From Okapia johnstoni (lineage: Eukaryota > Chordata > Mammalia > Artiodactyla > Giraffidae), in contig CM044315.1 in NCBI GenBank assembly GCA_024291935.2, positions 56,642,385 to 56,706,384 on the forward strand: a stretch of DNA of 64,000 nucleotides, given 5' to 3'. The notes beneath the pieces are model-generated. The model did not search any database. It was given only the letters and a program-made list of their open reading frames with translations, and was not told where the DNA came from. Below, in pieces: positions 31,640 through 42,729 of the stretch (position 1 is the first letter of the stretch; each line of letters opens with the position of its first letter). Position numbers and translations under genes: made by a program.

Positions 31640-32763
31640 ACAGATCTCTCTGACCCACCTCCCAGAGTAATGGAAATAAAAACAAAAATAAACAAAAGGT
31701 TTTGCACAGCAAAGGGAACTATACAGGAAAAGACAACCCAGAGAATGGAGAAAATATTTGCAAACGATGCAACTGACAAGAGAAACAACTCGATCAAAAA
31801 ATGGACAGAAGATCTAAACAGACATTTCTCCAAGGAAGACATACAAATGATTAAAAAGCACATGAAAAGATGTTCAGCATCACTAATTATTAGAGAAATG
31901 TAAATCAAAACTATGATGAGATATCACCTCATCAGTCAGAATGGTTATCACCAAAAATCCACAAATAATAAATGATGGAGAAGGCATAGAGGGAAGAAAA
32001 CCCTCCTACATTGCTGGTGAGGGTGTAAATTGGTACAGCCACTATAAAGAACAGTATGGAGGTTCCTTAAAAAACTAGAAATAAAGCTACCATATGATCC
32101 TGTAATCCCACTTCTGGGCATATATTCATAGAAAAACAGGGTCCAAAAGGATACATGTACCCCAATGTTCATGGCAGCATTATTTAGCCAGGACATAGAA
32201 GCAACCTAAATGTCCATCTACAGATAGACAAAGAAGTGTGGAGCATAGATACAATGGAATATTAACTCAGCTACTAAAGAGAATAAAATAATGCCATTTG
32301 CAGCAACATGGATGGACCTGAAGATTCTCATAGTGAGTGAAGTAAATCAGACAGAGAAAAATAAATATCATATGATATCACTTACACGCAGAGTATTTTA
32401 AAAATGATACAAATGAATTTATTTATGAAATCAAACAGACTCACAGACTTAGAGAACAAACTTATGGTTACTACAGGAGAAGGGTGGTATAGAACGATAT
32501 TTAAGAAAGTTTGGACTGACATGTACACTCAACTATATTTAAAATGGATAATCAACAAGGATGTACTGTATAACACAGGAAACTCTGCTCAATATTAGGT
32601 AACATCCTAAATAGGAAAATGATTTGAAAAAGAATAAATACACATATAACTGAATCATTTGCTGTACACCTGAAACTAACACAGCATTCTTAATTAACTA
32701 TACTTCAATATAAAATAAAAAGTTAAAAAATAAAAAGAAAGGTCAAAAAAAAAAAAAAAAAAG
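31640..32763 (+). mobile_element. L1 LINE 3' portion with poly(A)
   Basis: Sense L1, ORF2 C-terminal region with 'ggaaataaaaacaaaaataa', 'ggacagaagatctaaacaga' and 'catgaaaagatgttcagcat', then the 3' UTR and a 17-nt A-run at about 32745-32761. The frame is broken. The segment encoding '[42 protein letters not shown]' is recognisable as ORF2. It is 5'-truncated and less diverged than the L1s at 7.5 and 12.9 kb. Confidence 0.85.
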
Positions 32764-33709
32764 AATTCTAATCTCAGCCTGATCCACTGGGAAGCTCTGG
32801 TGCAAGAATTGTACCAGAGAGTTTGTCCCACCCAGAGGCAAGGTTACTAGACTATTTACACCCCATATCAGAAAGCCACAGCTGCAAGGTGGGTATAGTG
32901 GGAAAGGAAGGAAGAAGGGAAGGCATCTTCAGACAACAGATGGCTCCCATCCGGTTGGTGAAATCCTCAGAATAAAGACGCAAGTATGTGCCACTAACAA
33001 TCAACACCTGGAGTAGCAAAAGATTCATATAAGGCCCCGTAATCTAGACAGGGCTTCAACAGTTTCTGATATACCTGCCACATGTTCGGCCAATCCTTGC
33101 CTAGATTGTTCTAGTGAGAAAGAACTCACCATCACACAGCAGCCCATTGTATCACTTAGATAACTTAAATACAAGAGCCCAGACTTTCTCTCATTGGATG
33201 TGGGGGAATGGAGTAAGGTCATTCCAGAACAGCAGATGCAAAAGCATAGAATATAAAAGAGCAGAATGGTATGTGTTATTGCCACAGCTGGTATTATGAT
33301 TTACTGCAGTTAAAACTTAAGATGTGGAAATAGAAAAAAGATGAGCCTAGGAAGATGGTTATAGGTCAGATAGCCAGATAATGAAAGACCTACATGCTTC
33401 ATTGAAGACATGTGATGATGCCATAAGATACCACTAAATGTATTTTAGCATTCAAGGGAAACGATCATCTTTTACAGAAAGCCCATTCTGGCAACAATGC
33501 AGAAAGCAGTCCTACCTCATTACATTACACGGGGGTTTCACATATGTGTTTCCTCTGGGCTGTTGGTTCTTTAAGGACAAGAAGCTTGCCTTCTTTATTC
33601 TGCTATTGTGAATGTCTAAAACAATACATGTTTATGGAAGTAAAAGGAAGTGAACTGATCAGAAGAAAAAGAAATCATTACGACAACTCAGATGAGAGAT
33701 GTTCTCTAT
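32764..33709. other. Unassigned DNA
   Basis: No gene. 33330-33500 reads like a decayed old repeat but was not assignable. Confidence 0.4.
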
Positions 33710-34205
33710 AAGAAGTCAGAAAATCATAGCCCACAAGCCTAATCTGGTTCACCACCTCCTTTTTGTAAATAAAATTCTAATTGGAAAACAGTCACAACAA
33801 TTTGTTTACATATTGCCCATAGTTGTATTCATGCTGTAACAGCAACAGTTTGGTAATTACACACACAAACCATATGTGGCCTGCTGCTGCTGCTAAGTCG
33901 CATCAGTCATGTCCGACTCTGTGCGACCCCACAGACTGCAGCCCACCAGGCTCCGCCATCCCTGGGATTCTCCTGGCAAGAACACTGGAGTGGGTTGCCA
34001 TTTCCTTCTCCAGTGCATGAAAGTGAAAAGTGCAAGTGAAGTCGCTCAGTTGCGTCTGACTCTTCGTGACCCCATAGACTGCAGCCTACCAGGCTCCTCC
34101 GTCCATGGGATTTTCCAGGCAAGAGTACTGGAGTGGGGTGCCATCACCTACAAAGCCTAAAATGTTAATATCTGGCCCTTTACAGAAAAAGTTTACCAAC
34201 CCCTG
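33710..34205 (+). mobile_element. hAT-like DNA transposon, second copy, split by BOV-A2
   Basis: Left part 33710-33881: 'agcccacaagcctaatctgg', 'ttttgtaaataaaattctaa', 'tttgtttacatattgcccat'. Right part 34148-34205: 'acaaagcctaaaatgttaat', 'tctggccctttacagaaaaa', 'ttaccaacccctg'. It matches the 25181 element in order. The gap between parts is filled exactly by a BOV-A2. Confidence 0.7.
33882..34147 (-). mobile_element. BOV-A2 SINE, antisense
   Basis: (ctg)n-type tail at the left ('tgctgctgctgctaagtcg'), two Bov-A units with the linker 'catgaaagtgaaaagtgcaa', and the right end 'ggagtggggtgccatcacc'. It lies inside the hAT-like element. No clear TSD. Confidence 0.93.
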
Positions 34206-34402
34206 CACTGAACTGAAGCAGCAGTCATATAACTGAGTAGGTAGGAAGGATGCACATGATATTTACAAGGCAAAACAATTTGGTATAGACACTACTCTTT
34301 GTTCCTAGTTCTATTTCACAATACCACATACACATTAGAGGCCCACAGTATAAATATGTATAAAAACCTTTCAAGCGTCCCAGTGTAATTTTTGACAAAT
34401 CT

Positions 34403-34622
34403 TATTTACTTTCTTGGGCTTCCCTGATAGCTCAGTTGGTAAAGAATTCACCTGCAATCCAGGAGACCTGGTTCGATTCCTGGGTTGGGAAGATCCGCTG
34501 GAGAAGGGAAAGACTACCCACTCCAGTATTATGGTCTGGAGAATTCCATGGACTGTAAAGTATATGGGGTTGCAAAGAGTCGGATATGACTGAGCGACTT
34601 TCACTTTCACTATTTACTTTCT
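34403..34622 (+). mobile_element. Bov-tA SINE with TSD
   Basis: Body at 34415-34610: head 'cttccctgatagctcagttg' and tail 'gactgagcgactttcacttt'. An exact 12-bp TSD (tatttactttct) lies at 34403-34414 and 34611-34622. Confidence 0.94.
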
Positions 34623-35759
34623 CAAATTTAAATTGAACTATCATTTCCACAAAGATCCTTAAACTCTGAAGAACACATGGTGGAGTCCACTTACCACACA
34701 GAGTTACAGATCCAAAGCAGAAGGCAGTATCTGATTGGTCCACTTAGACAAAGATATTTCTGCAGTAATGGGACAGTATCAGCCCTGGGGTCCCTTATAT
34801 AAATCTTCTAAAAGGCTCCTAACCTCTAAATTACTGCCACATTTTTGTTTTCCCTGCAGGTCTTCAGAGATGGCCTAAATCTTTTTTACCTCGTTAAGCA
34901 GCTCTGCACCAGAGTCCTCTAAAAACTTTTCACCCGAAAAGTCTCCACAAGGCTTGAATTTCTTTTCCCTTCTCTGTAGTCAGAACATAAAAGGTTGCAA
35001 TTCAAAGAAAAAGTAAAGAACTGTCATGGTCCTTTTTGTTAGTGTTAATCTCTGAACTGTAGATTTAGGGTGACTATTTTTTTCAGTTCCTGGTTCTCTA
35101 CTTCCTGTTTGAATATATACTACAAAGTGCTGGTGAAATGTATTTATAGGACACAGTTGGCCAGTTGCTAGGCCTTTTGTATCAGGACTTGAAAGATAAA
35201 GGCAAGTGCTTTTCTTAAAAAAAGAAAAAAAGTAATCTGCAGGCACAGAAATATCTAATCATAGTCACAGTCATAGCACCAATACTCCTAGGCAGGCAAA
35301 ACAAAAAACAAAAAAAAAGCAATTTAGATTAAAAGTTGCTTATTACAAAAATGGATTTTTAAATATCACACCTTGAATAACAAACTCATAAGCAAAAATT
35401 TTCCTATCCCCAATGGAATAAATTTAAGGAAAATGAACAATGTATTAGTACTTTTATTACTAATGTGTTAGTATTTTTATATTTGAAGATTATTTGCCTC
35501 AACTATTTAGTTTGTGTCATTATTTGGAAGAAAGTAATGAACCATATATCATACATCAAAATATTTTTCATACATCAAAATAATGAAAGCTTTAAGTGTG
35601 AAGACAAGCACAAAAACACACAACTAGAAAATGTAAATATCTCTAATTTTAGAGTGCAGAAGGATCCTTTAGGAATATGAGTAAGTAAAAGCAGAATCTG
35701 AAAGACAAAGTGAAAACTTAAGACTTCTGGGTATCTTAAACAGAATATTCAAAATTTAA
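34623..35759. other. Unassigned DNA
   Basis: No gene or clear repeat. A pyrimidine tract followed by 'ccctgcag' near 34845-34860 resembles a splice acceptor, but no exon frame follows. Confidence 0.4.
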
Positions 35760-35970
35760 CAACCAATAACCAATATGGAAAATATTTCAATGTGTATGAC
35801 TAGAAGTTTTATCCTTTTTTTCCAGGAAGAATAAACACATTAAAACATAATTTTAAAAAATGAGCACATAATATGAAGGTACTATGTAAGGAATAAAAAT
35901 GACTAACAAATATATGAAAAAAAGTATCAGCCTTGCATATAATCAAATAAATATAAACTAAAAAAGGTAA
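35760..35970 (+). mobile_element. Old L1 ORF2 scrap
   Basis: 'aaatgactaacaaatatatg' then 'gtatcagccttgcatataat' and 'aaataaatataaactaaaaa' echo the L1 ORF2 segment encoding the 'ANKHMKRCSxSLAIREMQI' stretch. Very decayed. Confidence 0.4.
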
Positions 35971-36029
35971 TAAGTAATCTTTTTGTCTGTATATGAGTAA
36001 AGACATTTTACTTTAAAAATAGTACACAG

Positions 36030-36418
36030 ATATATTAGTTCAAATTATTTTGGTAGCAAACAACAGAAAATTGATTCAAAAAAACAGTGGAAAATTAGTG
36101 AACTCTCAAAAATTTTAAATTCCAGAGAGAAGTTTGCATTCAGGCATAGTTTAATCAGTAATGAAGCTCTAATTCTCTTTAATTCTTTGGATCTGGTCTA
36201 TTTATCAGCATTGTGCTAAAGATGGCTACCCTCATGAGACAAAATGGCTACAAGAGTTGGCTTTGCATAACATCATTTAGGAAAAAAAGAGAGTATTTCT
36301 TTTACCAACCAGCTCAGTCCTGGTATTCATTCTGATTAAATAAATTTAGGTCACGTGTCCAATCCTTAGGTAACTGTGGCCAGGAAAATAGAATTATCCA
36401 ATTGGATTAGTCCTGTGT
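36030..36418 (+). mobile_element. Ancient repeat, family unresolved (left part)
   Basis: 'agcaaacaacagaaaattga', 'aaagatggctaccctcatga', 'tttaccaaccagctcagtcc', 'ggtcacgtgtccaatcctta', 'actgtggccaggaaaataga'. A related order is at 41470-41830. It is interrupted by a Bov-tA and may continue at 36651-36780. Confidence 0.45.
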
Positions 36419-36650
36419 TAACTGTCCAAGCACTTCCCTGGTGGCTCAGATGATAAAGAATCTGCGTGTAATGCAGGAGACTGGGGTTCAATCCCTGGGT
36501 CAGAAAGATCCCCTGGAGAAAGGAAAGGCAACCCACTCCACTATTCTTGCTTGGAGAATTCTATGGACAGAGGAGACTGGTGGACTACAGTTCACAGGGT
36601 TGAAAAGAGTCAGACAAGACTGATCAACTAACACTCCTACTAACTGTCCA
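36419..36650 (+). mobile_element. Bov-tA SINE with TSD
   Basis: Body at 36429-36640: 'acttccctggtggctcagat', Bov-A unit, tail 'actgatcaactaacactcc'. An exact 10-bp TSD (taactgtcca) lies at 36419-36428 and 36641-36650. Confidence 0.93.
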
Positions 36651-36828
36651 TGGCTAAATCAATCACTGAAGCCAGGGCAATAACAGTTTGACAACTGGTT
36701 TAAAGCATTAGGGACCATTCGTGGTGACCAAGATGGGGTAAATTCTCTTTAAGTCATGTAGCTATTACATAATGGAGGAAGAGGGATGCAGTTGCACTGA
36801 GGTTGTACAAAAAAACAAGTTTAGGTAA

Positions 36829-37942
36829 GCACACTGTGTTTGTTGTTCATTCGCTAAAGCATGTCTGACTCTTTGTGACCCCATGGACTGTAGCACACCA
36901 GGCTCTTCTATCCTCCACTATCTCCCAGAGATTGCTCAAATTCATGTCCACTGAGTCAGTGATGCTATCATCCTCTGCCATCCACTTCTCCGTTTGCCTT
37001 CAGTCTTTCCCGGCATTACGGTCTTTCCCAATGAGTCAGCTCTCCACATCAGGTGGCCAAAGTATTGGAGCTTCAGCTACAGCACCATCCTTCCAATGAA
37101 TGTTTAGGGTTGATTTCCTTTAGGATTGACTGGTTTGATCTCCTTGCAGTCCAGAGGACTCTGAGAGTCTTCTCCAGAACCACAGTTCAAAAGCATTAGT
37201 TTTCTGGCACTTAGCCTTCTGTATGCTTCCCACATGGCTCAGTGGTAAAGAATCCGCCTGCCAATACAGGAACCGCAGGTTTGATCCCTGGATTGGGAAG
37301 ATCCCCTGAAGGAGAAAATGGCAACCCACTCCAGTATTCTTGCCTGGAAAATTTCATGGACAGAGGAGCCTGGTGGGCTACAGTGCATAGGGTCACAAAG
37401 AGTCAGACACGACTGAGCACAGCACACACACAGTCTTCTTTATGGTAATTCTTACATCCATACGTGACTACTGGAAAAACTATAGCTTAGACTGTATGAA
37501 CCTTTGTCGGCAAAGTGATGTCCCTGTTTTCTAATATGATGTCTAGGTTTGTCATGGCTTTCCTTCCAAAGAGCAAGCGTCTTTTTACGGCTGCAGTCAC
37601 CTTCTGCAGTGATTTTGGAGCCCCCCAAAAAATCTGCTACTGCTTCCACTTTTTCCCCTTCTATTTGCCATGAAGTGGTGGGACCAGATGCCATGATCTT
37701 TGCTTTTTGAATGTTGAGTTTCAAGCCAGCTTTTTCACTCTCCTCTTTCACCCTCTTCAAGAGGCTCTTTAGTGCCTCTTCAGTTTTTGCCATTAGAGTG
37801 GTATCATCTGCATATCTAAGATTGTTGATATTTCTCCTGGAAATCTTGATTCCAGCTTGTGATTCATCTAGCCCAGCATTTCTCACGATGTACTCTGCAT
37901 GTAAGTTAAATAACCAAGGTGACAACATATGGCACAGTGTAT
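36829..37942 (-). mobile_element. BovB LINE split by a Bov-tA
   Basis: BovB 3' end at about 36841 and truncation at about 37931, just before the RT motif B region. The two parts are 36841-37212 and 37445-37931. An imperfect TSD (gcacactgtgt / gcacagtgtat) lies at 36829-36839 and 37932-37942. Its (gtt)-type tail and divergence resemble the older copy at 23541. Confidence 0.88.
37213..37444 (+). mobile_element. Bov-tA SINE inside BovB
   Basis: Body at 37226-37431: head 'cttcccacatggctcagtgg', tail 'gactgagcacagcacacaca'. An imperfect 13-bp TSD of BovB sequence (agccttctgtatg / agtcttctttatg) lies at 37213-37225 and 37432-37444, so the SINE is younger than the BovB. Confidence 0.92.
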
Positions 37943-37949
37943 GAAGCAA
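37452..37949 (-). pseudogene. BovB RT motif C remnant
   Basis: Open for 165 codons: 'YIVRNAGLDESQAGIKISRR', 'NINNLRYADDTTLMAKTEEA' (YADD intact), 'GLKLNIQKAKIMASG', 'FLGGSKITAEGDCSRKKT', after which the frame is lost. The first residues read BovB ('LFNLHAEY') and a few flanking codons. N-terminal two-thirds absent. Confidence 0.82.
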
Positions 37950-37959
37950 TAAATTATTG

Positions 37960-38960
37960 AAGTGTTTATGGAAAAACTGGACTAAATATAAAGCCTTAAA
38001 TGTTTATATACATTTGTTCCAAAATATAAGATCTTAAAATTTATCCCAAGGAAACAATCATGGTTAAATACAAAGATATATCTATTAGGTTGGTTTAGGA
38101 TATCCAAAAATTAATGTACAACAATGGAAAATTAAATAAATTCTGATACATAAATATAATGGTATATTATACAGCCTTTACATGTGGGAGAATATTTACT
38201 GACATGTAAAACTGCTCAATATATATATTGTTACATTATTAAAACCAACAGAATAATCCATGTTGGTTACTTCTGCTTTAAGATATTGTCAGCTAAAAGA
38301 AAAACACACAACAGAGCTGTGAGCTAAGATTATTTGGGATATTACTGAGGATTACAGCCCAGAAAACAGCCTCTCCATGTCTCTGAGAGAAATGCTCGAA
38401 AGAGATAGGGTGAAAAGCCAGTATATATGTGACTTTTGGCTAGGGAATATGTGGAGGCAGTCAAGCATACCTCTCGGCAAAAGGTTACTGCTAGTCACAA
38501 AGAATAGATATCTTAGTTAATGATTTTAGTGCTTTTCTACGTATGGGAAGATGCAAAAATCTGGGTTCATTAAAATTCTTTCTGAAATATACATGCAATT
38601 ATCTAAGATGCTTATTTTTCCAAAGCACAGAGTATCTCACCCTGTTTTTCATCCTGAATTGCTCTTGGGTGTACTGTTGGTCAGAGACTCCAAAGGCTAA
38701 TGACTTAATCGTTGTATAACTGGATGGTGAGCAACATTTTTTGTTTTACAGTATTCAGAAGTCTTAATGAATTATCCTATTTCTGTAAAATAATATATAT
38801 ATTCATTGAAAAAGATATAAATACATAAAAAAATAAATAGTGGTTGTCTCTGGATAGACAGCATTATTTTAATGACTTTCTGTATTTTGTAAGTCTTCTT
38901 AATGCTTGTGAATCATTCCAGTAAAAAAAAATTTAGTTTGAAAATAAGTTTAAAAGAAAG
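37960..38960 (-). mobile_element. Ancient repeat, antisense, interrupted
   Basis: 'tcccaaggaaacaatcatgg', 'ggaaaattaaataaattctg', 'aatggtatattatacagcct' and, from 38780, 'aatagtggttgtctctggat' with 'ctttctgtattttgtaag' resemble an old mammalian repeat whose opposite orientation is seen at 40945-41455. 38250-38760 is not recognised. Confidence 0.35.
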
Positions 38961-40944
38961 AATAAAACAAATCCACATTTTAAAAAGATTTAATGGGAAC
39001 TATGACTTTAAGAGTGTGTTGGTGAAGAATTTCTAGAGTTCCCAATTGCAGGTTAAGAGGAAGTCCACAAAAAGGCACAGCTCTACAAATGAAATCTTTA
39101 AGTAATCTATATCTTATCCATTAAACAGCGCCAGCATGCAGCCATCCTTTAGTTGTACAGCATAAGCCCACTTGAAACCCAATATGCTGATTTTATCCAT
39201 AATGACTCTCCTACCCCGTGGGGAAGAGCATAGCATGAACAAAGAAATGTTAAACTTCTCAAGAGGGCTTTGTAACTCCCTGAGGAATCCCTTTTTGAGA
39301 ATAAGCACAAATACACTTATATATCTAGGCAAGTGATGGCTAATAGCCCAAAATCGTACTCTATGTAGCCCCAGCTGCACTATATGTAGCTTCAACTTTC
39401 ACATAATTGATTCAAAGAGCAAACGTTGGGCTGGCCTACGTAAAATTATGTGTACAATGGGCTATAGGACTAACCATCTCAACTGACTTTAAAAATTGTT
39501 TTTAAAGTCAGTTAAAATGTAACTGAAAGTAATTGATATCATCTATTAATGTATCACTATATAGACACAGACCACAAAAGCTAAATATGCATCATCTAAA
39601 TGAGAGCTGCAGGACTGAACAATTTACAGCCTTGCATGATGTGAGAGGATTCCACGCATATCTGCCGTCTGCACAAAGCTGATCCTAACTTCACTGCTTT
39701 ACAATGTACCCTATTCTTCAGTCACCATAGACCAAATATACTGCAACAAGTGAAGAAAGGCAAGAGAAGAGCACAAGTATCAGGGAAAATTTACTTTTCT
39801 GATTTGAGAGTAAAATTCAAAGCATTCATTTATTCGACATCCAATTAATACTTATACAGGATAGAAAGGTGAGTTAAATGAACAAAAATCCCTGCTCCTT
39901 GCAGCAGACATTCTAGTGGATACATGGCACACATATAAAGTCTAAATAAGGTTCTTTACCCTCTTGCACTAAGATTCAGGTAAAATAAAAAATGAAATTG
40001 GGTATCTAAGACAGAGGCTGGCAAACAGTGAATGAGAAATCCTTTGCTAATAAGAGAGCTTGGAGAGTCCATCCTATCTGAATTCTGGGAAAGGAAGAGG
40101 AAAAGGCAAGTCTGCAGCCAAAATCTGGTCAGAAATTTATCACTGGTACTTCTTTCCACCTTCATATTAGGTGACCTTTACCTAATTACTGTGCCTTCTC
40201 TTTCCTACACAATACCAACCATTCTTTAGATACCCCCAGTCAACAGTGAATGAGAAAAGGATGAGAAATGTCATATATATTTTTTTCTCTATGGATGCTG
40301 CTGTACCCACCAGTATCTGACCCATATAAAAACCACTAAGGGAAGAAAAGCCTGGGGGATGGATGCATGCAAGAACAGATGAATGGAAGGATTATTACAA
40401 GGGTACAAGGATTAATATGTGGAAAAATAAGTGAATAAAAATGTGAAATAATAAGCAAAGTCATGAACAAAAGAATAATTATATAAAGTAGGGGAAAACT
40501 TAAATGTGTTCATAGGAAGCCTGTGAAGTCAGAAATAGTAAAGATTGGAGAGAAATAAAAAGAAATCATACCCCAAAGATGTGGATAAGGTTACAGACTC
40601 TAGGAGAAAGAAAAATAATAATTAAAATTGTAGAACTTGAAAGCCCCAGGGAAAAACAGAAAAAAAAATCACAGCATCTCTTAAAGATGAGCAGAGGAGA
40701 CAGGGGGAGGTTAGAGGTTTTGCTAACCTCAGGTTTTGAATCCTGATGCAGTGAGAATGACTCTGCTTATGAAAACAGCAGGCCCTGTGAGCTTCACTAA
40801 AGTGGCATCAGGCTTTCAAGCATAGAAGTATGTGTAGAAAAATTACAAACTTTTGTTAAAGGCTTAAACATTATGTACACCAAGTTGATATCAATTTTAG
40901 CTATTTATAAATAGCTTTTATATTTTTAATAAAAATACACACCT
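38961..40944. other. Mostly unassigned DNA with a perfect hairpin
   Basis: No gene. A hairpin lies at 39481-39513. An L2-age phrase ('cattcatttattcgacatcc', 'atccctgctccttgcagcag') lies at 39826-39920. The other DNA is not recognised. Confidence 0.4.
39481..39513. repeat. Perfect inverted repeat, 15-bp arms
   Basis: Arms aactgactttaaaaa (39481-39495) and tttttaaagtcagtt (39499-39513) are exact reverse complements with a 3-nt loop (ttg). They are not part of any element I recognise. Confidence 0.9.
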
Positions 40945-41455
40945 TCAAAATTGAAAAAAAAGTAAGAAAAATAGAAATTAAAATCATCCACAATATTCCA
41001 ACAATCAGAAATATTTCTGAGTTTTATACCAGCTTAATATGTATGTGTACATGCACACACGTTTGTGTTTAGTATAATATATATTTAATTAGATTAGCTT
41101 AACATAAAATGTATTTTTGATTTTTAACAGATTAATATTAAATGCTATTCATTCTTTTTTCACATAAATATATTGTAAATATTTCTATGATAGGAAACTG
41201 CCCTCAGTATTATAACAGTTTATCCTCATGCTATTTTATTTTATGGGTATACCAAATTTAATCAAGTAATCTCTCATTGTTAGAAATTTAGTTTTGTTTC
41301 CCCTCATGCTGTTATTTAAAACAATTTAGTTTTGCTATTTTAATACTGTTTTATTATTTAAAACAAAGTGCTACATTATCTAATTATACCATTATTAATA
41401 AACACTTGCATTGGAATTGCTTGATCAAATTTAAAATGTTAAGGCTTTTGATATG
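40945..41455 (+). mobile_element. Ancient repeat, family unresolved
   Basis: 'taccagcttaatatgtatgt', 'tattcattcttttttcacat', 'tgctattttattttatgggt', 'cttgcattggaattgcttga' keep the order of a common old mammalian repeat ending in a 'gaagtggaattgctgggtcaaa'-like phrase. Non-coding. Confidence 0.4.
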
Positions 41456-41469
41456 TGTATTAATTATGA

Positions 41470-41830
41470 TGGCTTCAGTTGCTATTAACAACAATAAAAA
41501 TCAAATGTCTTAAATAATAAGCTTTTTATAATGGATCTCATAGAGTCCTGAGATAATTCAGGTCACATAATTGGATTCCTCCGGTAGCTCAACAACTTTA
41601 TATCCTGCCACTTTTTGTCTTGTGTTCTGCCCACTTTGATAAAAGCCTCCTCCTCTCATAGACTCCACAGGCTACCACCAACTCTTGGGAATACATTTTT
41701 TCTCTTTTAAGTTTAGAGAAAGAACATTTTTCCCAATCCTCAAACAAAAATCCTAAATCTTACTTTAGATCAGTCTGCATCATGTGCCCATTCTTGAGCT
41801 CTGACAAAGGACTTAGATGTTGTCAATGTA
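41470..41830 (+). mobile_element. Ancient repeat related to 36030-36418
   Basis: 'ggcttcagttgctattaaca', 'tgtgttctgcccactttgat', 'ctcatagactccacaggcta', 'gcatcatgtgcccattcttg' parallel the 36030 repeat. Decayed and unnamed. Confidence 0.35.
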
Positions 41831-41989
41831 CAATCCCACAAATAGTGTGAGTTCAGGTTTCCTCTAGCCTTCACTAATATTGAGAATTAACCTTTTTAAA
41901 AATCACAATAAAATCAAAAGCTGCCTAACTAAAAATAGTAGGCCATTATTCACTTTTTCCTTTCTTTTCTATCTTATCGGTGTGAACTT

Positions 41990-42165
41990 TTTAATTTTGA
42001 AAACTCTGGGATCTAAAATCATATGGTCCCTGACTAGACAGAGTTGCTTTATCTTAAGCAAGTTAGAGAAATTCTCTAGAAAACAGGAATAATAATAATA
42101 GAATCTGCCTCTTGAATTTTTATGAAGATAAATGAAATAAATTTTTAAAGGCCTAGTAAATGTTA
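41990..42165 (-). mobile_element. MIR-like fragment, antisense
   Basis: 'cttaagcaagttagagaaat', 'tctctagaaaacaggaataa', 'agaatctgcctcttgaattt' and 'ggcctagtaaatgttaag' follow the reverse MIR order. Confidence 0.5.
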
Positions 42166-42490
42166 AGTTTTGTTTTTCATTATTATCTTACTTTTATTAT
42201 TAAATTGTTATGATTACTTATTCATTCTTTGTGCTCATCTTTCTATTGGGAGTAGCCATTTTTAATCCTAAATAGGAAGATTATTTTTCATTTTTTGAAA
42301 TGTATATTTCCTCATTGAAGATACATATGTAAATACTCATATTTTCTTCACTAGTCAAACGGCAGCACCTACAGACACCAGCCATTAGTATCAAAAAACT
42401 GAAAAATAAGTCAATTTAGAAACACTAGAAAATCAATCACTGATGAGCGGGTGAGTCAATTTGGCCTATCATCCTCCATTTCCAAGAAAC
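42166..42490. other. Unassigned AT-rich DNA
   Basis: Nothing recognised. Confidence 0.4.
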
Positions 42491-42729
42491 TTTGCATATA
42501 AGGATTCCCAGATCACTCAGTGATAAAGAATCCACCTGTCAATGCTCGAGATGCAGGAGACTCGGGTTTGATCCCTGGTCAGGAAAATCCCCTAGAGAAG
42601 GAAATGGCAACCCACTCCAGCATTCTTGCTTGGAAAATCCCAGGGACAGAGGAGCCTGGTGGGTTATACAGTCCATGGAGTCGCAATCTGATACAACTGA
42701 GCATGCACATGGTTCCTTTGCAAATAAGG
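42491..42729 (+). mobile_element. Bov-tA SINE with TSD
   Basis: Body at 42504-42716, with an inserted 'aatgctcgagatgcaggaga' in the head. TSD tttgcatataagg / tttgcaaataagg (12 of 13) at 42491-42503 and 42717-42729. Confidence 0.93.

Noticed and set aside
33883..33897. CTG triplet run, possible expansion locus
   Set aside because: It is the normal variable tail of antisense BOV-A2, with few units.
34845..34870. Splice-acceptor-like tract followed by 'ccctgcag'
   Set aside because: No open exon with a donor follows and no homologous protein segment was recognised.
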